Shown here in pieces: positions 1-10,486 of a stretch of DNA of 64,000 bases. Origin of the DNA: Flavobacterium ammonificans (GTDB lineage: Bacteria > Bacteroidota > Bacteroidia > Flavobacteriales > Flavobacteriaceae). The stretch covers positions 2,232,001-2,296,000 of the forward strand of contig NZ_AP025185.1 of the NCBI RefSeq assembly GCF_020886115.1, given 5' to 3'. Position 1 is the first letter of the stretch. Each line of letters opens with the position of its first letter. A program made the position numbers and the translations under genes. The notes beneath the pieces are model-generated. The model worked only from the letters and a program-made list of their open reading frames with translations. It had not been told where the DNA came from and did no database searches.

Positions 1-1
1 T

Positions 2-3000
2 GGTACTGAATATATATTTGTAAAAGGCCAAGGAACTGATGTTTTAGAGAGGGTACTTCTAATAGCTGATGCAGATAACACCGAAATATATGTCAACGGA
101 AACAATACATCTATAGCAACAATTCAGGCTGGTGAAAAATATATTTTAGATGGAAACCGATTTGTAAACAACAACTTATATATAAAAACTTCAAAAAATG
201 TATTTGCCTACCAAAGTATAGGTGCTAGAAATTCAAATGCCAATCAAAATTTATTTTTTGTACCACCTTTAAACTGCTCTACACCAAAAATTGTAGATTA
301 TATTCCTCAAATTAACTTAATTGGAAGTAGAAATTATGATGGTACAGTTAATATTGTGACAGAAGCAGATGCTAATGTTTTAATTAATGAAACTCCAATA
401 GGAGTAGCTCCTACACAAATTACAGGAAATCCAAAGTTTGTTTATTTCTCAATTACGGGACTTACTGGAAATGTGGCTATCAAATCAAGCAAACAAGTCT
501 ATGTTTCTTATTATGGAACAAATGTAAATGCTACTTATGGAGGATATTATTCTGGTTTTGACATCAAACCCGAACTTTCTATTGATAATTCAACATCTAC
601 TTCTGGAAATTGTATACCAAACGTTGTTCTTAAAACAGAACCTGATAGTGATTATACCTATCAATGGTTAAACAATGGGGTAGATATTAATGGCGAAACA
701 GGAAATACATTTAAACCGTTATCACCTGGTTATTATCAAGTGAAAAGAAGTATTCCAAGTTGCAATACAAGTACACTTTCAGATAAAATTCCTGTGAGTA
801 CTTGTCCTACAGATGGTGATGGAGATTCTGTTCCGGATGATGTTGATTTGGATTTCGATAATGATGGGATTACTAATTGCGAAGAGTCATTTGGGAGTGT
901 AGCAGTAGATCTTACAGGACCAAACCTTATAAAAAACACCTATTCTAATACTTATTCTACTAGCACTACATATGTGCCCACTACAAGTTCAGTTCTTTTA
1001 TCTGCTAAAAGCAATGGAGACTTTATAAGTGAAGTTCCTGCTGGAGTAAATAATTCTACAGAGTATAGAATTGCTTTTACCAATCCAATTGCGCTAACCT
1101 TAGAATATGTAGCTAATGGGAATTCAACTGATTTAACTAACTCGGATGGGGATTTTATTATAAAATCAGATAGCAATAAAACGGTAACAGTTTTGAATCC
1201 TACTAATCAATTGTTGATTGATACTAATGCTGACGGAATATACGAGAGTGGCGTTACACAACATTCTTCTTTTGAAATCCGTTTCAGACTCAATAGTACT
1301 ACTCCCCTTGCTGCTGGAACTGGAACCTTTAGTTTTCAATCTTATCTAACAACTTCACTTACATTTATTCATAAAAACTTATCAGAAAACACAAACAATA
1401 AAGCTTCTTTTTCAATTAAAGCAAAATGTATTCCTAGATACTCTGACTCGGATTCAACTCCTGATTATTTAGATCTAGACAGTGATAATGACCGAATTTT
1501 AGATGTAATTGAATCGCAAGCTAATACTCTAGTAGGGACTTCTGTAATAGATGCCAATAAAGATGGAATTTATGATGTTTTTGGAACCGGAACCATACCG
1601 CAAGATTCCGATCAAGATGGTATTCCTGATTATTTGGATTTAGATAGTGATAATGATGGTATCAAGGACGAATTAGAAACAGACCAAGACCAAGACAATG
1701 ATGGCATAAGAAACTATCGTGATCTAGATCGAGAAAATGACGGTTGTAACGATGTAATAGAAGCTGGATTTCCAGATGGTGATTTAGATGGAGAATATGG
1801 TGTCGCCCCTATAACGGTTAATTCTTTTGGATTAGTAAATAGCGCACCTTACTCAATTCCAAATACAGATTATAGCATTGCAGCACCCATAGTTATAACC
1901 ACACAACCTATAGCTCAACCAACTTGCGAATTGCAAAATACTTCTATTTTAATAACCGATAATGGTGGAAACACCTATCAATGGCAGTTATTTGATGGAA
2001 CAAACTGGAATAATTTATCAAATGACACTACCTATTCAGGAGTTACTTCAAGTAGTTTGAACATTAATCAAGTACGTAATTCAATGAATGATTACCGTTA
2101 CAGAGTAATATTACAAAAAACTGGAAATAGTTGTAGTCTGATTTCTGATGCTACAACATTAATAGTTTATGCATTACCCATACTTATTCCTTCAGTAGAT
2201 TTAAAACAATGCGATACCGATTCGGATAGGATTTCAGATTTTAATTTAACCGAAAAAAACAATGCAATTTCCACTAATTCTCTAGCAGAAACATTCACCT
2301 ACTATACTTCATTGGACGGAGCCAATACTAAAGATATTTCCTCATTAATTACTAATCCAACAGCATATAATTCAGGTTCAACTACTATTTGGGTTAGAGT
2401 GGAGAATGCAAACAATTGTTTTAGTGTTTCAAAATTAAATCTTATTGTATCTACAACTCAAATTCCAGCAAGTTTTAGTAAAAAATTTGAACTTTGTGAT
2501 GATTCAGTTAATGCAATTAGCACCGATACAGATGGAATAGCTGAATTTGATTTTAGTAGTGTTACTCAAGATATTAAAAATATTCTACCTCCACCAGATC
2601 CATTAAATCCTTATTCAATTAAATATTACAGAAATGAAGCTGACGCTTTAGCTGAAAATAATCCTATTAACAATAGTACCAACTATCGCAATATTGGCTA
2701 TCCAAATGAGCAAGATATTTGGGTCAGGGTAGAAAGTACTTTAGATAATTCATGTTTTGGGATAGGACCACGCATTAAATTAATTGTCAATCCTAAGCCC
2801 AGTATCGATACAAATGAAAACGGTGAAGAAGATAAATTAGTTTGTTCTAATTTGCCTGAATTTTATGTTGAATTGAATCCAGGAATAAATGACGGTAGTC
2901 CAGAATCCAATTACTTCTATTTTTGGACTAAAGACAATGAAATTTTGAGTTCTAATTCAATTTTAAATGTAAACCAGGAAGGTGTTTACACAGTTAAAGT

Positions 3001-3535
3001 GAATACGCCTAAAGGATGTTTTAGAAACCGAATTATCAAAGTTACCTCCTCTGATATAGCTAAAATTGAGAATATTGACATAGTGGATTTGTCTGTAAAT
3101 AATACAGTCACAATTACTATCTCAGGAAAAGGAAATTATGAGTTCAGCATAGATTTACCCAACGGACCGTTTCAAGAATCCAATTTCTTTGACAATGTTG
3201 CTTCCGGTATTCGTGATGTTTATGTTATTGATACTAAAGGATGTGGCACAGTTAAAAAAACAATAGCAGTGGTAGGCGTACCAAAATTTTTCACCCCTAA
3301 CCAAGACGGTTTTAATGATTTTTGGAATATAAAAGGAATCGATGCGACTTTTAATTCGAAATCAATAATTTATATTTTTGATCGTTATGGAAAATTATTG
3401 AAGCAAATGCTACCATCTAGCTTAGGTTGGGACGGCACTTTAAATGGCGATCCACTTCCTTCTGATGACTATTGGTTTACACTACTATTAGAAGATGGTC
3501 GGGAAGCTAAAGGGCATTTTAGCTTAAAAAGATAA
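2..3535 (+). CDS. Gliding motility-associated C-terminal domain (CHU_C) secreted protein, 5'-truncated
   Basis: The reading frame is open from base 2, so the true start lies outside the window; 1177 codons are visible. The first ~110 codons (GTEYIFVKGQG..., repeated short beta-strand pattern) look like an IgGFc-binding-type N-terminal domain. Then come an Ig/PKD-like stretch (TYQWLNNGVD), three Asp-rich thrombospondin type-3-like calcium repeats (DGDGDSVPDD at ~830, DSDSTPDYLDLD at ~1450, DSDQDGIPDYLD at ~1610), further Ig-like repeats, and a C-terminal sorting domain (FFTPNQDGFNDFWNIKG ... IYIFDRYGKLL ... GWDGTLNG). That terminal domain is the type B signal recognised by the type IX secretion system, so the product is inferred to be exported and surface-anchored or released. 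It is probably an adhesin. The family call is strong; the ligand cannot be read. Confidence 0.9.
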   Translation, partial: GTEYIFVKGQGTDVLERVLLIADADNTEIYVNGNNTSIATIQAGEKYILDGNRFVNNNLYIKTSKNVFAYQSIGARNSNANQNLFFVPPLNCSTPKIVDYIPQINLIGSRNYDGTVNIVTEADANVLINETPIGVAPTQITGNPKFVYFSITGLTGNVAIKSSKQVYVSYYGTNVNATYGGYYSGFDIKPELSIDNSTSTSGNCIPNVVLKTEPDSDYTYQWLNNGVDINGETGNTFKPLSPGYYQVKRSIPSCNTSTLSDKIPVSTCPTDGDGDSVPDDVDLDFDNDGITNCEESFGSVAVDLTGPNLIKNTYSNTYSTSTTYVPTTSSVLLSAKSNGDFISEVPAGVNNSTEYRIAFTNPIALTLEYVANGNSTDLTNSDGDFIIKSDSNKTVTVLNPTNQLLIDTNADGIYESGVTQHSSFEIRFRLNSTTPLAAGTGTFSFQSYLTTSLTFIHKNLSENTNNKASFSIKAKCIPRYSDSDSTPDYLDLDSDNDRILDVIESQANTLVGTSVIDANKDGIYDVFGTGTIPQDSDQDGIPDYLDLDSDNDGIKDELETDQDQDNDGIRNYRDLDRENDGCNDVIEAGFPDGDLDGEYGVAPITVNSFGLVNSAPYSIPNTDYSIAAPIVITTQPIAQPTCELQNTSILITDNGGNTYQWQLFDGTNWNNLSNDTTYSGVTSSSLNINQVRNSMNDYRYRVILQKTGNSCSLISDATTLIVYALPILIPSVDLKQCDTDSDRISDFNLTEKNNAISTNSLAETFTYYTSLDGANTKDISSLITNPTAYNSGSTTIWVRVENANNCFSVSKLNLIVSTTQIPASFSKKFELCDDSVNAISTDTDGIAEFDFSSVTQDIKNILPPPDPLNPYSIKYYRNEADALAENNPINNSTNYRNIGYPNEQDIWVRVESTLDNSCFGIGPRIKLIVNPKPSIDTNENGEEDKLVCSNLPEFYVELNPGINDGSPESNYFYFWTKDNEILSSNSILNVNQEGVYTVKVNTPKGCFRNRIIKVTSSDIAKIENIDIVDLSVNNTVTITISGKGNYEFSIDLPNGPFQESNFFDNVASGIRDVYVIDTKGCGTVKKTIAVVGVPKFFTPNQDGFNDFWNIKGIDATFNSKSIIYIFDRYGKLLKQMLPSSLGWDGTLNGDPLPSDDYWFTLLLEDGREAKGHFSLKR

Positions 3536-3543
3536 TTTGATAA

Positions 3544-3575
3544 AAAAAACCATCAACTTTCGCTGATGGTTTTTT
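3544..3575. terminator. Bidirectional intrinsic terminator between the CHU_C gene and typA
   Basis: Perfect 12-bp stem (AAAAAACCATCA / TGATGGTTTTTT) with an 8-nt loop. It has A-runs on the left and T-runs on the right, so it can stop both convergent transcripts. Confidence 0.85.
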
Positions 3576-3598
3576 ATTTAAGTAAGATACTTTAATCC

Positions 3599-5395
3599 TT
3601 AGATTTTGAATCTTTTTCTATCTGTTTCTGTCAAATAAATTTTTCTTAAACGAATACTTTTTGGAGTAACCTCAACGTATTCATCTTTTTGAATGTATTC
3701 CAACGCTTCTTCAAGAGAGAAAATGATTGGCGGAATAATTCTCGCTTTTTCATCATTACCTGAAGAACGAACGTTAGATTGTTTTTTCTCTTTGGTTACA
3801 TTGACACACATATCATCACCACGAGAATTTTCTCCAATTACCTGACCTTCGTATATTTCAGCATTTGGTTCTACAAAGAATTTACCACGATCCTGTAATT
3901 TATCGATAGAATAAGGAATTGCTTTTCCTTTTTCCATTGAAATTAAAGATCCTTTATTACGTCCAGAAATTTCTCCTTTGAAAGGTTCGTACCCTATAAA
4001 ACGATGTGACATAATTGCTTCACCTGCCGTAGCAGTTAACAATTGGTTACGCAATCCAATAATTCCACGAGATGGAATATTAAATTTTATAATCATACGT
4101 TCCCCCTTGGTTTCCATACTCAACATTTCCCCTTTACGTAAAGTTACAAACTCTACTGCTCTTCCTGAAAGTGATTCTGGTAAATCAATGGTTAATTCTT
4201 CAATAGGCTCACATTTTTTACCATCAATTTCTTTGATGATAACTTGTGGTTGACCGATTTGCAACTCATATCCTTCTCTTCTCATAGTTTCAATAAGAAC
4301 AGACAAGTGTAATACACCACGACCAAAAACCATAAATTTATCAGCTGAATCAGTTTCTCCTAACTTCATAGCTAAGTTTTTCTCTAATTCTTTAGTTAAT
4401 CTTTCACGGATATGACGAGATGTTACAAATTTTCCTTCTTTACCAAAAAATGGTGAGTCGTTAATTGTAAACAACATACTCATTGTAGGTTCATCAATCG
4501 CAATAGTTTGTAACGCTTCTGGATTTTCATTATCGGCGATTGTGTCACCAATTTCAAATCCTTCCACACCAATAATTGCGCAAATATCACCTGCTACAAC
4601 TTCAGTTACCTTTTTACGTCCAAGACCTTCAAAAGTATGTAATTCTTTAATTCTAGATTTTAATACTGAACCATCTCTTTTACATAAAGAAATTGGCATT
4701 CCTTCCTTTAAAACACCTCTTTCCAAACGACCAATAGCGATACGTCCTGTAAAAGAAGAGAAATCTAATGAAGTAATCAACATTTGTGGAGTTCCTTCAG
4801 AAACTTTTGGAGCTGGAACATTACTGATTACCATATCTAATAATGGTTCGATGTTTTCAGTTTGGTTTCTGAAATCATCAGACATCCAGTTATTTTTAGC
4901 TGATCCGTAAACGGTTGGGAAATCCAATTGTTCTTCGGTAGCACCTAGTTCAAACATTAAGTCGAAAACTTTCTCATGAACTTCTTCTGGAGTACAGTTT
5001 TCTTTGTCTACTTTATTAATAACCACACATGGTTTCAAACCTAAATCAATTGCTTTTTGCAAAACAAAACGCGTTTGTGGCATTGGTCCTTCAAAGGCAT
5101 CTACTAGTAAACAAACTCCGTCAGCCATATTTAATACACGCTCTACTTCACCACCAAAATCGGCGTGACCAGGAGTGTCAATAATATTGATTTTTGTTCC
5201 CTTGTATACAACAGAAACGTTTTTTGAAGTAATGGTAATACCTCTTTCACGTTCTAAGTCGTTGTTGTCAAGGATCAAGTCACCTGTGTTCTCGTTATCG
5301 CGAAATAACTGACAGTGATACATAATTTTATCAACCAAAGTGGTTTTACCGTGGTCAACGTGGGCAATAATTGCAATGTTTCTAATAGATTCCAT
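3599..5395 (-). CDS. typA: Ribosome-associated GTPase TypA/BipA
   Basis: 598 aa, the normal length of the family. GTPase motifs are in order: AHVDHGKT (11-18), ERGIT (50-54), DTPGH (73-77) and NKVDK (~127-131). EF-G-like domains follow, then the BipA-specific C-terminal domain ([31 protein letters not shown]). TypA is a translational GTPase that binds the 70S/50S ribosome and supports 50S assembly and stress growth. A minus-strand TACCTTTG (-7 type) sits at 5414-5421, 19 nt upstream of the ATG. It stands alone and shares a terminator with the convergent CHU_C gene. Confidence 0.97.
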   Translation of the reverse strand: MESIRNIAIIAHVDHGKTTLVDKIMYHCQLFRDNENTGDLILDNNDLERERGITITSKNVSVVYKGTKINIIDTPGHADFGGEVERVLNMADGVCLLVDAFEGPMPQTRFVLQKAIDLGLKPCVVINKVDKENCTPEEVHEKVFDLMFELGATEEQLDFPTVYGSAKNNWMSDDFRNQTENIEPLLDMVISNVPAPKVSEGTPQMLITSLDFSSFTGRIAIGRLERGVLKEGMPISLCKRDGSVLKSRIKELHTFEGLGRKKVTEVVAGDICAIIGVEGFEIGDTIADNENPEALQTIAIDEPTMSMLFTINDSPFFGKEGKFVTSRHIRERLTKELEKNLAMKLGETDSADKFMVFGRGVLHLSVLIETMRREGYELQIGQPQVIIKEIDGKKCEPIEELTIDLPESLSGRAVEFVTLRKGEMLSMETKGERMIIKFNIPSRGIIGLRNQLLTATAGEAIMSHRFIGYEPFKGEISGRNKGSLISMEKGKAIPYSIDKLQDRGKFFVEPNAEIYEGQVIGENSRGDDMCVNVTKEKKQSNVRSSGNDEKARIIPPIIFSLEEALEYIQKDEYVEVTPKSIRLRKIYLTETDRKRFKI

Positions 5396-5413
5396 CTGTG
5401 AATTTTAATGGCG

Positions 5414-5421
5414 CAAAGGTA
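5414..5421 (-). promoter_or_regulatory. Promoter -7 element of typA
   Basis: Minus strand TACCTTTG fits the Bacteroidota -7 consensus TAnnTTTG and lies 19 nt before the typA start codon. Confidence 0.6.
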
Positions 5422-5486
5422 CACTTTATTTCGAGATAAAAAATTGTTTCTTTTTAATAGTTAAAACCTAAAAATTATCCATAAAA

Positions 5487-5511
5487 AAAGCCTTTCAATA
5501 AGAAAGGCTTT
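5487..5511 (-). terminator. Terminator of rpsT
   Basis: 10-bp stem AAAGCCTTTC / GAAAGGCTTT with a 5-nt loop just downstream of rpsT. On the minus strand it is followed by a T-rich run. Confidence 0.8.
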
Positions 5512-5532
5512 AGAATATAAAATTGTATTTGA

Positions 5533-5784
5533 TTACAATTTAGCAACGTGTTTAGTTAACTTAGATTTCAAGTTAGATGCTTTATTATCATGAATGATAT
5601 TTTTCTTAGCTAACTTGTCAATCATAGAGATTACAGCAGATAATTTAGATGAAGCATCCGCTTTATCTGTAGCTAAACGAATTGCTTTAATAGCGTTACG
5701 AGTAGTTTTGTGTTGGTATCTGTTTAATACTCTTTTCTTTTCGTTACTTCTAATTCTTTTTAAAGCTGACTTATGATTTGCCAT
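5533..5784 (-). CDS. rpsT: 30S ribosomal protein S20
   Basis: 83 aa, Lys/Arg-rich and helical, beginning MANHKSALKRIRSNEKKRVLNRY and carrying the S20 hallmark of early basic helices. It binds 16S rRNA near its 5' domain in the small subunit. Monocistronic: own terminator downstream, two tRNA-Glu genes upstream. Confidence 0.97.
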   Translation of the reverse strand: MANHKSALKRIRSNEKKRVLNRYQHKTTRNAIKAIRLATDKADASSKLSAVISMIDKLAKKNIIHDNKASNLKSKLTKHVAKL

Positions 5785-5947
5785 TTGGTGTATATTTTAA
5801 AATGTAAATAACTAATTAATATATTAGAAATAAAATTAGAAAAACCTCCCACAATTAATTTTTAAATTAATCACTTCAGTTTTAACTAACAAAACAAACA
5901 AGGAGACACCATTATTTGTTTCATAAAACCATTTCAAAACTAATTTG

Positions 5948-6019
5948 TAGTCCGTGGGGGAATCGAACCCCCCTTACCAGGATGAAAACCTGGCGTCCTA
6001 ACCGATAGACGAACGGACC
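5948..6019 (-). tRNA. tRNA-Glu (anticodon TTC), copy 1
   Basis: 72 nt on the minus strand: acceptor GGTCCGT pairs with ACGGACT (G1-U72 wobble) before discriminator A. The anticodon loop in CCAGGTTTTCATCCTGG gives TTC, and the T-arm has GGTTCGATTCC. No CCA is encoded. Sequence-identical to the second copy 47 nt away. Confidence 0.96.
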
Positions 6020-6066
6020 ATTTTTCCTTCTAAGCTCAGGAGTGCTTTATCATTAAACAGATTTTG

Positions 6067-6138
6067 TAGTCCGTGGGGGAATCGAACCCCCCTTACCAGG
6101 ATGAAAACCTGGCGTCCTAACCGATAGACGAACGGACC
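6067..6138 (-). tRNA. tRNA-Glu (anticodon TTC), copy 2
   Basis: 72 nt on the minus strand, same sequence as the neighbouring copy (acceptor GGTCCGT/ACGGACT, anticodon TTC). The pair is a tandem duplication and is probably co-transcribed, since only a 47-nt spacer separates them. Confidence 0.96.
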
Positions 6139-6216
6139 TCATTTCTGTAATGCGGATGCAAAAATACAACTATTTTTTAGACGTACAATAGTAGAAACGA
6201 AAAAAAATATTTTTTT

Positions 6217-7695
6217 TTAATAGGCTTTCGCAAACAACACTCTACCAGCAGATTCCGAACCTGAGAACACGCACTTTCCTTGCTCCTCTACTCTATCTAA
6301 AGGGATACAACGGATAGTTGCTTTGGTTAAATCTTTGATTTTTTCTTCAGTTTCAGGAGTACCATCCCAATGCGCCGAAATAAAGCCGCCTTTACTTTCC
6401 AATACCTCTTTAAATTCTTCAAAAGAGTTTACTTCAGTAATATGATCTTTTCTATATTCTAATGCACGTTGGAATAAATCATTCTGAATTGTTTCTAATA
6501 AGTCGCTGATGTAATTTACGATTCCGTCTTTAGCAACTATTTCTTTACTCAAAGTATCTCTTCTCGCTACTTCAAAAGTTCCATTTTCTAGATCTTTAGG
6601 TCCAACAGCAATACGAACTGGAACCCCTTTTAATTCCCATTCAGCAAATTTAAATCCTGGCTTTTGAGTAGTTCTGTTATCAAATTTAACTGAGATGTTA
6701 AGTTTTTTAAACTGAGCCATTAAATCATTAACAACCAAAGTAATTTTATCTAATTCTTCATCTGACTTGTATATAGGAACAATTACCACTTGAATTGGTG
6801 CTAAGTTAGGTGGCAAAACTAATCCGTTGTCATCCGAATGCGTCATTACCAATGCTCCCATCAATCGAGTTGAAACTCCCCAAGAAGTTCCCCAAACGTA
6901 TTCTTGCTTTCCTTCAGCATTGGCAAACTTAACATCAAAAGCTTTGGCAAAATTTTGACCTAGAAAATGAGATGTTCCAGCCTGTAGTGCCTTTCCATCT
7001 TGCATTAATGCTTCAATACAGTACGTTTCATCTGCTCCTGCAAAACGTTCTGTCTCTGTTTTCAATCCTTTAACCACCGGAATTGCTAAGAAATTCTCAG
7101 CAAAATCAGCGTACACATTCATCATTCGTTCTGATTCTTCTATTGCCTCCTGACGAGTTGCGTGAGCCGTATGCCCTTCTTGCCATAAAAATTCAGCAGT
7201 TCTCAAAAACAAACGTGTTCTCATTTCCCATCGAACTACATTCGCCCATTGATTAATTAACAATGGCAAATCACGATACGATTGCACCCATCCTTTATAT
7301 GTAGACCATATAATTGCCTCACTAGTTGGACGAACAATTAATTCTTCTTCTAATTTAGCATTGGGATCAACCATCAATTTCCCAGGCTTATCCGGGTCGT
7401 TCTTCAACCTATAGTGAGTAACAATAGCACATTCTTTGGCAAAGCCTTCTGCATTTTTTTCTTCAGCCTCAAACATACTCTTCGGTACAAATAGAGGGAA
7501 ATAAGCATTACTATGCCCAGTCTCTTTAAACATTCGATCTAGCTCCCCTTGCATTTTTTCCCAAATAGCATAGCCGTAGGGTTTGATTACCATACAACCT
7601 CTAACTCCTGAATTTTCGGCTAAATCAGCTTTAACAACTAATTCATTATACCATTTTGAATAATCTTCTGATCGCGTAGTAAGGTTCTTACTCAT
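6217..7695 (-). CDS. proS: Prolyl-tRNA synthetase, archaeal/eukaryotic type (ProS type 3)
   Basis: 492 aa, the short form without the bacterial editing insertion. Class II motifs: [11 protein letters not shown], motif 2 [24 protein letters not shown], and motif 3-like [21 protein letters not shown]. An anticodon-binding domain follows ([12 protein letters not shown]), then the ProRS-specific C-terminal zinc-like domain ending FAKAY. It charges tRNA-Pro in the cytoplasm. This ProS type is usual in Bacteroidota. It lies convergently to nothing: the lipoprotein gene to its right is divergent, with ~75 nt between them. Confidence 0.96.
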   Translation of the reverse strand: MSKNLTTRSEDYSKWYNELVVKADLAENSGVRGCMVIKPYGYAIWEKMQGELDRMFKETGHSNAYFPLFVPKSMFEAEEKNAEGFAKECAIVTHYRLKNDPDKPGKLMVDPNAKLEEELIVRPTSEAIIWSTYKGWVQSYRDLPLLINQWANVVRWEMRTRLFLRTAEFLWQEGHTAHATRQEAIEESERMMNVYADFAENFLAIPVVKGLKTETERFAGADETYCIEALMQDGKALQAGTSHFLGQNFAKAFDVKFANAEGKQEYVWGTSWGVSTRLMGALVMTHSDDNGLVLPPNLAPIQVVIVPIYKSDEELDKITLVVNDLMAQFKKLNISVKFDNRTTQKPGFKFAEWELKGVPVRIAVGPKDLENGTFEVARRDTLSKEIVAKDGIVNYISDLLETIQNDLFQRALEYRKDHITEVNSFEEFKEVLESKGGFISAHWDGTPETEEKIKDLTKATIRCIPLDRVEEQGKCVFSGSESAGRVLFAKAY

Positions 7696-7796
7696 ATATT
7701 TTATTTTGGCACAAATTTTGTTTCACAATTTATTAACTAAATAGTTCGACAAAACTAACTATTTTTGTAATGTACAACAATAAAAACCTACAGATT

Positions 7797-8780
7797 ATGA
7801 AAACTTATTGTGTTAATCTCCCAAAGCCCTCTCTTAAATCAATTTTTGGTTTTTTGAGTTTATTTTTTTTCGCTTCGTGCGGAACATATCAAAATAGTTC
7901 CTTTTATGACACCGATGGAATTTATGGTAGTTCAGATACTAGAGTTCGAAAACAAAAAACAAATGACGACTCAGGTATTGCCTACCAAAGCTATTTTAAT
8001 TCTTTACAACAAGAAAATGAAGTTTTCACAGACGTAGAAAATTACAATAGTTACGATGAAAATTCTAATTCAAATACTTTATCCGGAAACCCTGGTTGGG
8101 GCGGAAATTCTCAGGGAATAAACATTAATTACTTCCCAAATAATTTTGGGATGAATTGGGGCTTAGGTTGGGGAATGCCCTTCAATAATTGGGGTTGGGG
8201 AATGCCATTTAACAATTGGGGCTGGGGAATGCCTCTTGGATATTGGAACACAATGAATTTCGGCTGGGGTTTTGGTGGTTTCAGTGGTTTTTGGGGAAAT
8301 GGTTTTAATAACTGGGGTTGGGGAATGCCTTTTTATGGTACTTCCAATTTTAATTCAGGATATAATTACAATCCTACAAGAAGAGGTTCCAGTTTTTCTC
8401 AAAATAATCCCGATAGAAACAATATTGGCAGAAGCTCTTCTATAAATACTTCAGATAACTATAGAGGCAATTTTGATAGAAATAATGCATATGGTACTAA
8501 TCGAAGAAATAGCATCAACACAGAAACACGGACAAATTTTAACCAAAATTCGTTTCAAAATAGATCCAATTCAAATCAATCCAGTAGAGAAAATAATCCA
8601 ACACGAACCAATAGTGCTAGACCTACAAGGACTTCCTCTCCTAACAACAACGAAGGATACACTCCATCTCGTTCTATGATGGAAAGCAATTCTGGAAATT
8701 CAGGAGGAAGCTTTGGTGGTAGTAGCAGCGGTGGTGGTGGAAGATCATCAGGAGGCGGTGGAAGAAGAGGCGGAAGATAA
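7797..8780 (+). CDS. Trp/Gly/Asn-rich surface lipoprotein of unknown function
   Basis: The reading frame opens at 7770, but the ATG at 7797 is preferred because it gives a clean lipoprotein signal (KTYCVNLPKPSLKSIFGFLSLF then FFFASC, Cys28). The mature part has an Asp/Asn/Ser-rich stretch, then near-identical repeats NNWGWGMPF (three in tandem at ~8160-8235, one more at ~8305). An Asn/Arg/Ser-rich disordered region follows, and a Gly-rich, Arg-ending tail (SSGGGGRSSGGGGRRGGR). I see no enzyme motif. It is followed at 36 nt by an outer-membrane barrel gene, so a role at the outer membrane is plausible; the function is unknown. Confidence 0.8.
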   Translation: MKTYCVNLPKPSLKSIFGFLSLFFFASCGTYQNSSFYDTDGIYGSSDTRVRKQKTNDDSGIAYQSYFNSLQQENEVFTDVENYNSYDENSNSNTLSGNPGWGGNSQGININYFPNNFGMNWGLGWGMPFNNWGWGMPFNNWGWGMPLGYWNTMNFGWGFGGFSGFWGNGFNNWGWGMPFYGTSNFNSGYNYNPTRRGSSFSQNNPDRNNIGRSSSINTSDNYRGNFDRNNAYGTNRRNSINTETRTNFNQNSFQNRSNSNQSSRENNPTRTNSARPTRTSSPNNNEGYTPSRSMMESNSGNSGGSFGGSSSGGGGRSSGGGGRRGGR

Positions 8781-8816
8781 TTACTGGATTTAAAAATACA
8801 ATTAAATAGGACTACT

Positions 8817-10319
8817 ATGAAAAAATATATATTCATTCTAATTTTAGCACTTTCAATTACCAATTTGAATGCACAAGAGGTAAGAGATGCTGTTCGATAT
8901 GCACAAGACAATATAAATGGAACTGCTCGTTTTAGAGGAATGAGTGGAGCATTTGGTGCTCTTGGGGGAGACTTGTCTGCAATTAATGTTAATCCTGCAG
9001 GATCTGCTATTTTTTCGAATAATCAATTGAGTTTTTCGATAAACACCACTTCAATTAATAACAATTCAAATTATTTTGGCACACAATCAAATAAAAAAGA
9101 TAATTCATCTGATTTGAATCAAGCTGGTGGTGTCTTTGTGTTCAAAAATCAATCGCAATCCAGCAATTGGAAAAAGTTTTCTGTGGCTATCAACTATGAA
9201 AACACCAATAATCTTAACAATTCAACCTTTTCGGCTGGAGTAAATCCAACTAATTCTATTGATTCTTACTTTTTGAATTATGCAAACGGTGTCCCATTAA
9301 GCACACTTGAAGATTCTGATTACCAAGATTTAGGTCATGGCGCTCAACAAGCATTTTTGGGCTATCAAGCTTATGTCATTAATCCAGTAAACACTAATGC
9401 TAATAACAGAGCATATACATCGAATGTTCCAAGAGGTGGGAATTATTTTCAGGAAAACTCAGTAGTGAGTAATGGCTATAATGGTAAGCTTTCATTTAAC
9501 GCAGCAACATCTTATAAAGACAAATTGTTCATCGGATTGAACTTAAACTCTCATTTTACAGATTACAGACAGACTTCTCGATTTTACGAAGACAATAACG
9601 CTCCATTAACTTCTAGATACACCATTTCAAGATTACAATTTGATAACGAATTATATACTTATGGTACTGGATTTTCATTTCAATTAGGAGCTATTGCAAA
9701 AGTAACTAATGAATTACGATTAGGATTAGCTTATGAATCTTCGACATGGCACAGATTAAATGATGAGTTTAGCCAAAAATTAGTGGGTGTTAGTGCTAAC
9801 ACTACTGAAGAACTTGCACCAGATGTTGTCGATCCTAATATCACTAATTTTTACGAGCCATACCGACTACAAACTCCAAGTAAAATTACAGGAAGTCTTG
9901 CCTATATTTTTGGAAAGAAAGGTTTGCTTAGTGTGGATTGCTCCAGAAGAAATTATGGTAATACCCAATTTAAACCGGTTAATGACGCCTATTTTGCAGG
10001 GATAAACAATGCTATTTCGAACTTGCTAACTAGTGCAAATGAATTGCGAATTGGTGCGGAATATAGAATTCAAGCATGGAGTTTAAGAGGAGGTTACCGC
10101 TACGAACAAAGTCCTTATAAAAACAAAACCACAGTTGGAGATTTAACTGGCTATTCGACCGGTTTTGGATACAATTTTGGCGGTACTAAATTAGATTTAT
10201 CGTATGCCTCATTTAGTAGAAATAATCAACAAGGTTTTTTTGAACAAGGATTAACCGATGGAGCCAAAATCAATTCAAAAAACAATACGGTAACTTTAAC
10301 GCTGTTGTTTGAATTGTAA
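8817..10319 (+). CDS. OmpP1/FadL-family outer membrane transport protein
   Basis: 500 aa. Signal peptide of ~19 residues (MKKYIFILILALSITNLNAQ). The mature start ARFRGMSGAFGALGGDLSAINVNPAGSAIF is the conserved N-terminal hatch of the OmpP1/FadL/TodX barrels (hydrophobic substrate channel; often annotated hemin receptor in flavobacteria). It ends with alternating aromatic beta-strands and a terminal LFEL, a typical barrel end. It probably forms a unit with the preceding lipoprotein gene. The substrate cannot be inferred. Confidence 0.88.
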   Translation: MKKYIFILILALSITNLNAQEVRDAVRYAQDNINGTARFRGMSGAFGALGGDLSAINVNPAGSAIFSNNQLSFSINTTSINNNSNYFGTQSNKKDNSSDLNQAGGVFVFKNQSQSSNWKKFSVAINYENTNNLNNSTFSAGVNPTNSIDSYFLNYANGVPLSTLEDSDYQDLGHGAQQAFLGYQAYVINPVNTNANNRAYTSNVPRGGNYFQENSVVSNGYNGKLSFNAATSYKDKLFIGLNLNSHFTDYRQTSRFYEDNNAPLTSRYTISRLQFDNELYTYGTGFSFQLGAIAKVTNELRLGLAYESSTWHRLNDEFSQKLVGVSANTTEELAPDVVDPNITNFYEPYRLQTPSKITGSLAYIFGKKGLLSVDCSRRNYGNTQFKPVNDAYFAGINNAISNLLTSANELRIGAEYRIQAWSLRGGYRYEQSPYKNKTTVGDLTGYSTGFGYNFGGTKLDLSYASFSRNNQQGFFEQGLTDGAKINSKNNTVTLTLLFEL

Positions 10320-10340
10320 ACTTTAGATTGCAAAATTTTA

Positions 10341-10376
10341 AAAACATCTTGTACTGAAAAACAAGATGTTTTTTTT
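10341..10376 (+). terminator. Terminator of the OmpP1-like gene
   Basis: Perfect 12-bp stem AAAACATCTTGT / ACAAGATGTTTT, loop of 8, followed by a T-run. Confidence 0.88.
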
Positions 10377-10461
10377 AGCCCTGATGGAAGCGACATCCTT
10401 TTTATCTGTTGGCTGGAGCGCGGGAAGTTAACAGATAAAAAGATACAGCGTACAGCAGGAC
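10377..10461 (+). repeat. Dispersed structured element, copy 1
   Basis: Conserved ends AGCCCTGATGGAAGCGACAT and GATACAGCGTACAGCAGGAC flank a variable arm (CCTTTTTATCTGTT ... AACAGATAAAAAG). Two other copies are at 42031-42116 (reverse) and 54575-54665. The outer pair CCTG/CAGG is a compensated version of CCCG/CGGG in copy 2. Confidence 0.75.
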
Positions 10462-10486
10462 CATACGCCATAAAAACAGTAAAGAT

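Noticed and set aside
7770..7796. Upstream start for the Trp/Gly lipoprotein
   Set aside because: It would place extra residues before the lipoprotein signal; ATG at 7797 gives a normal one.
10226..10471. Minus-strand ORF overlapping the OmpP1-like end and repeat copy 1
   Set aside because: It is a shadow of the barrel gene and the structured element, with no family features.
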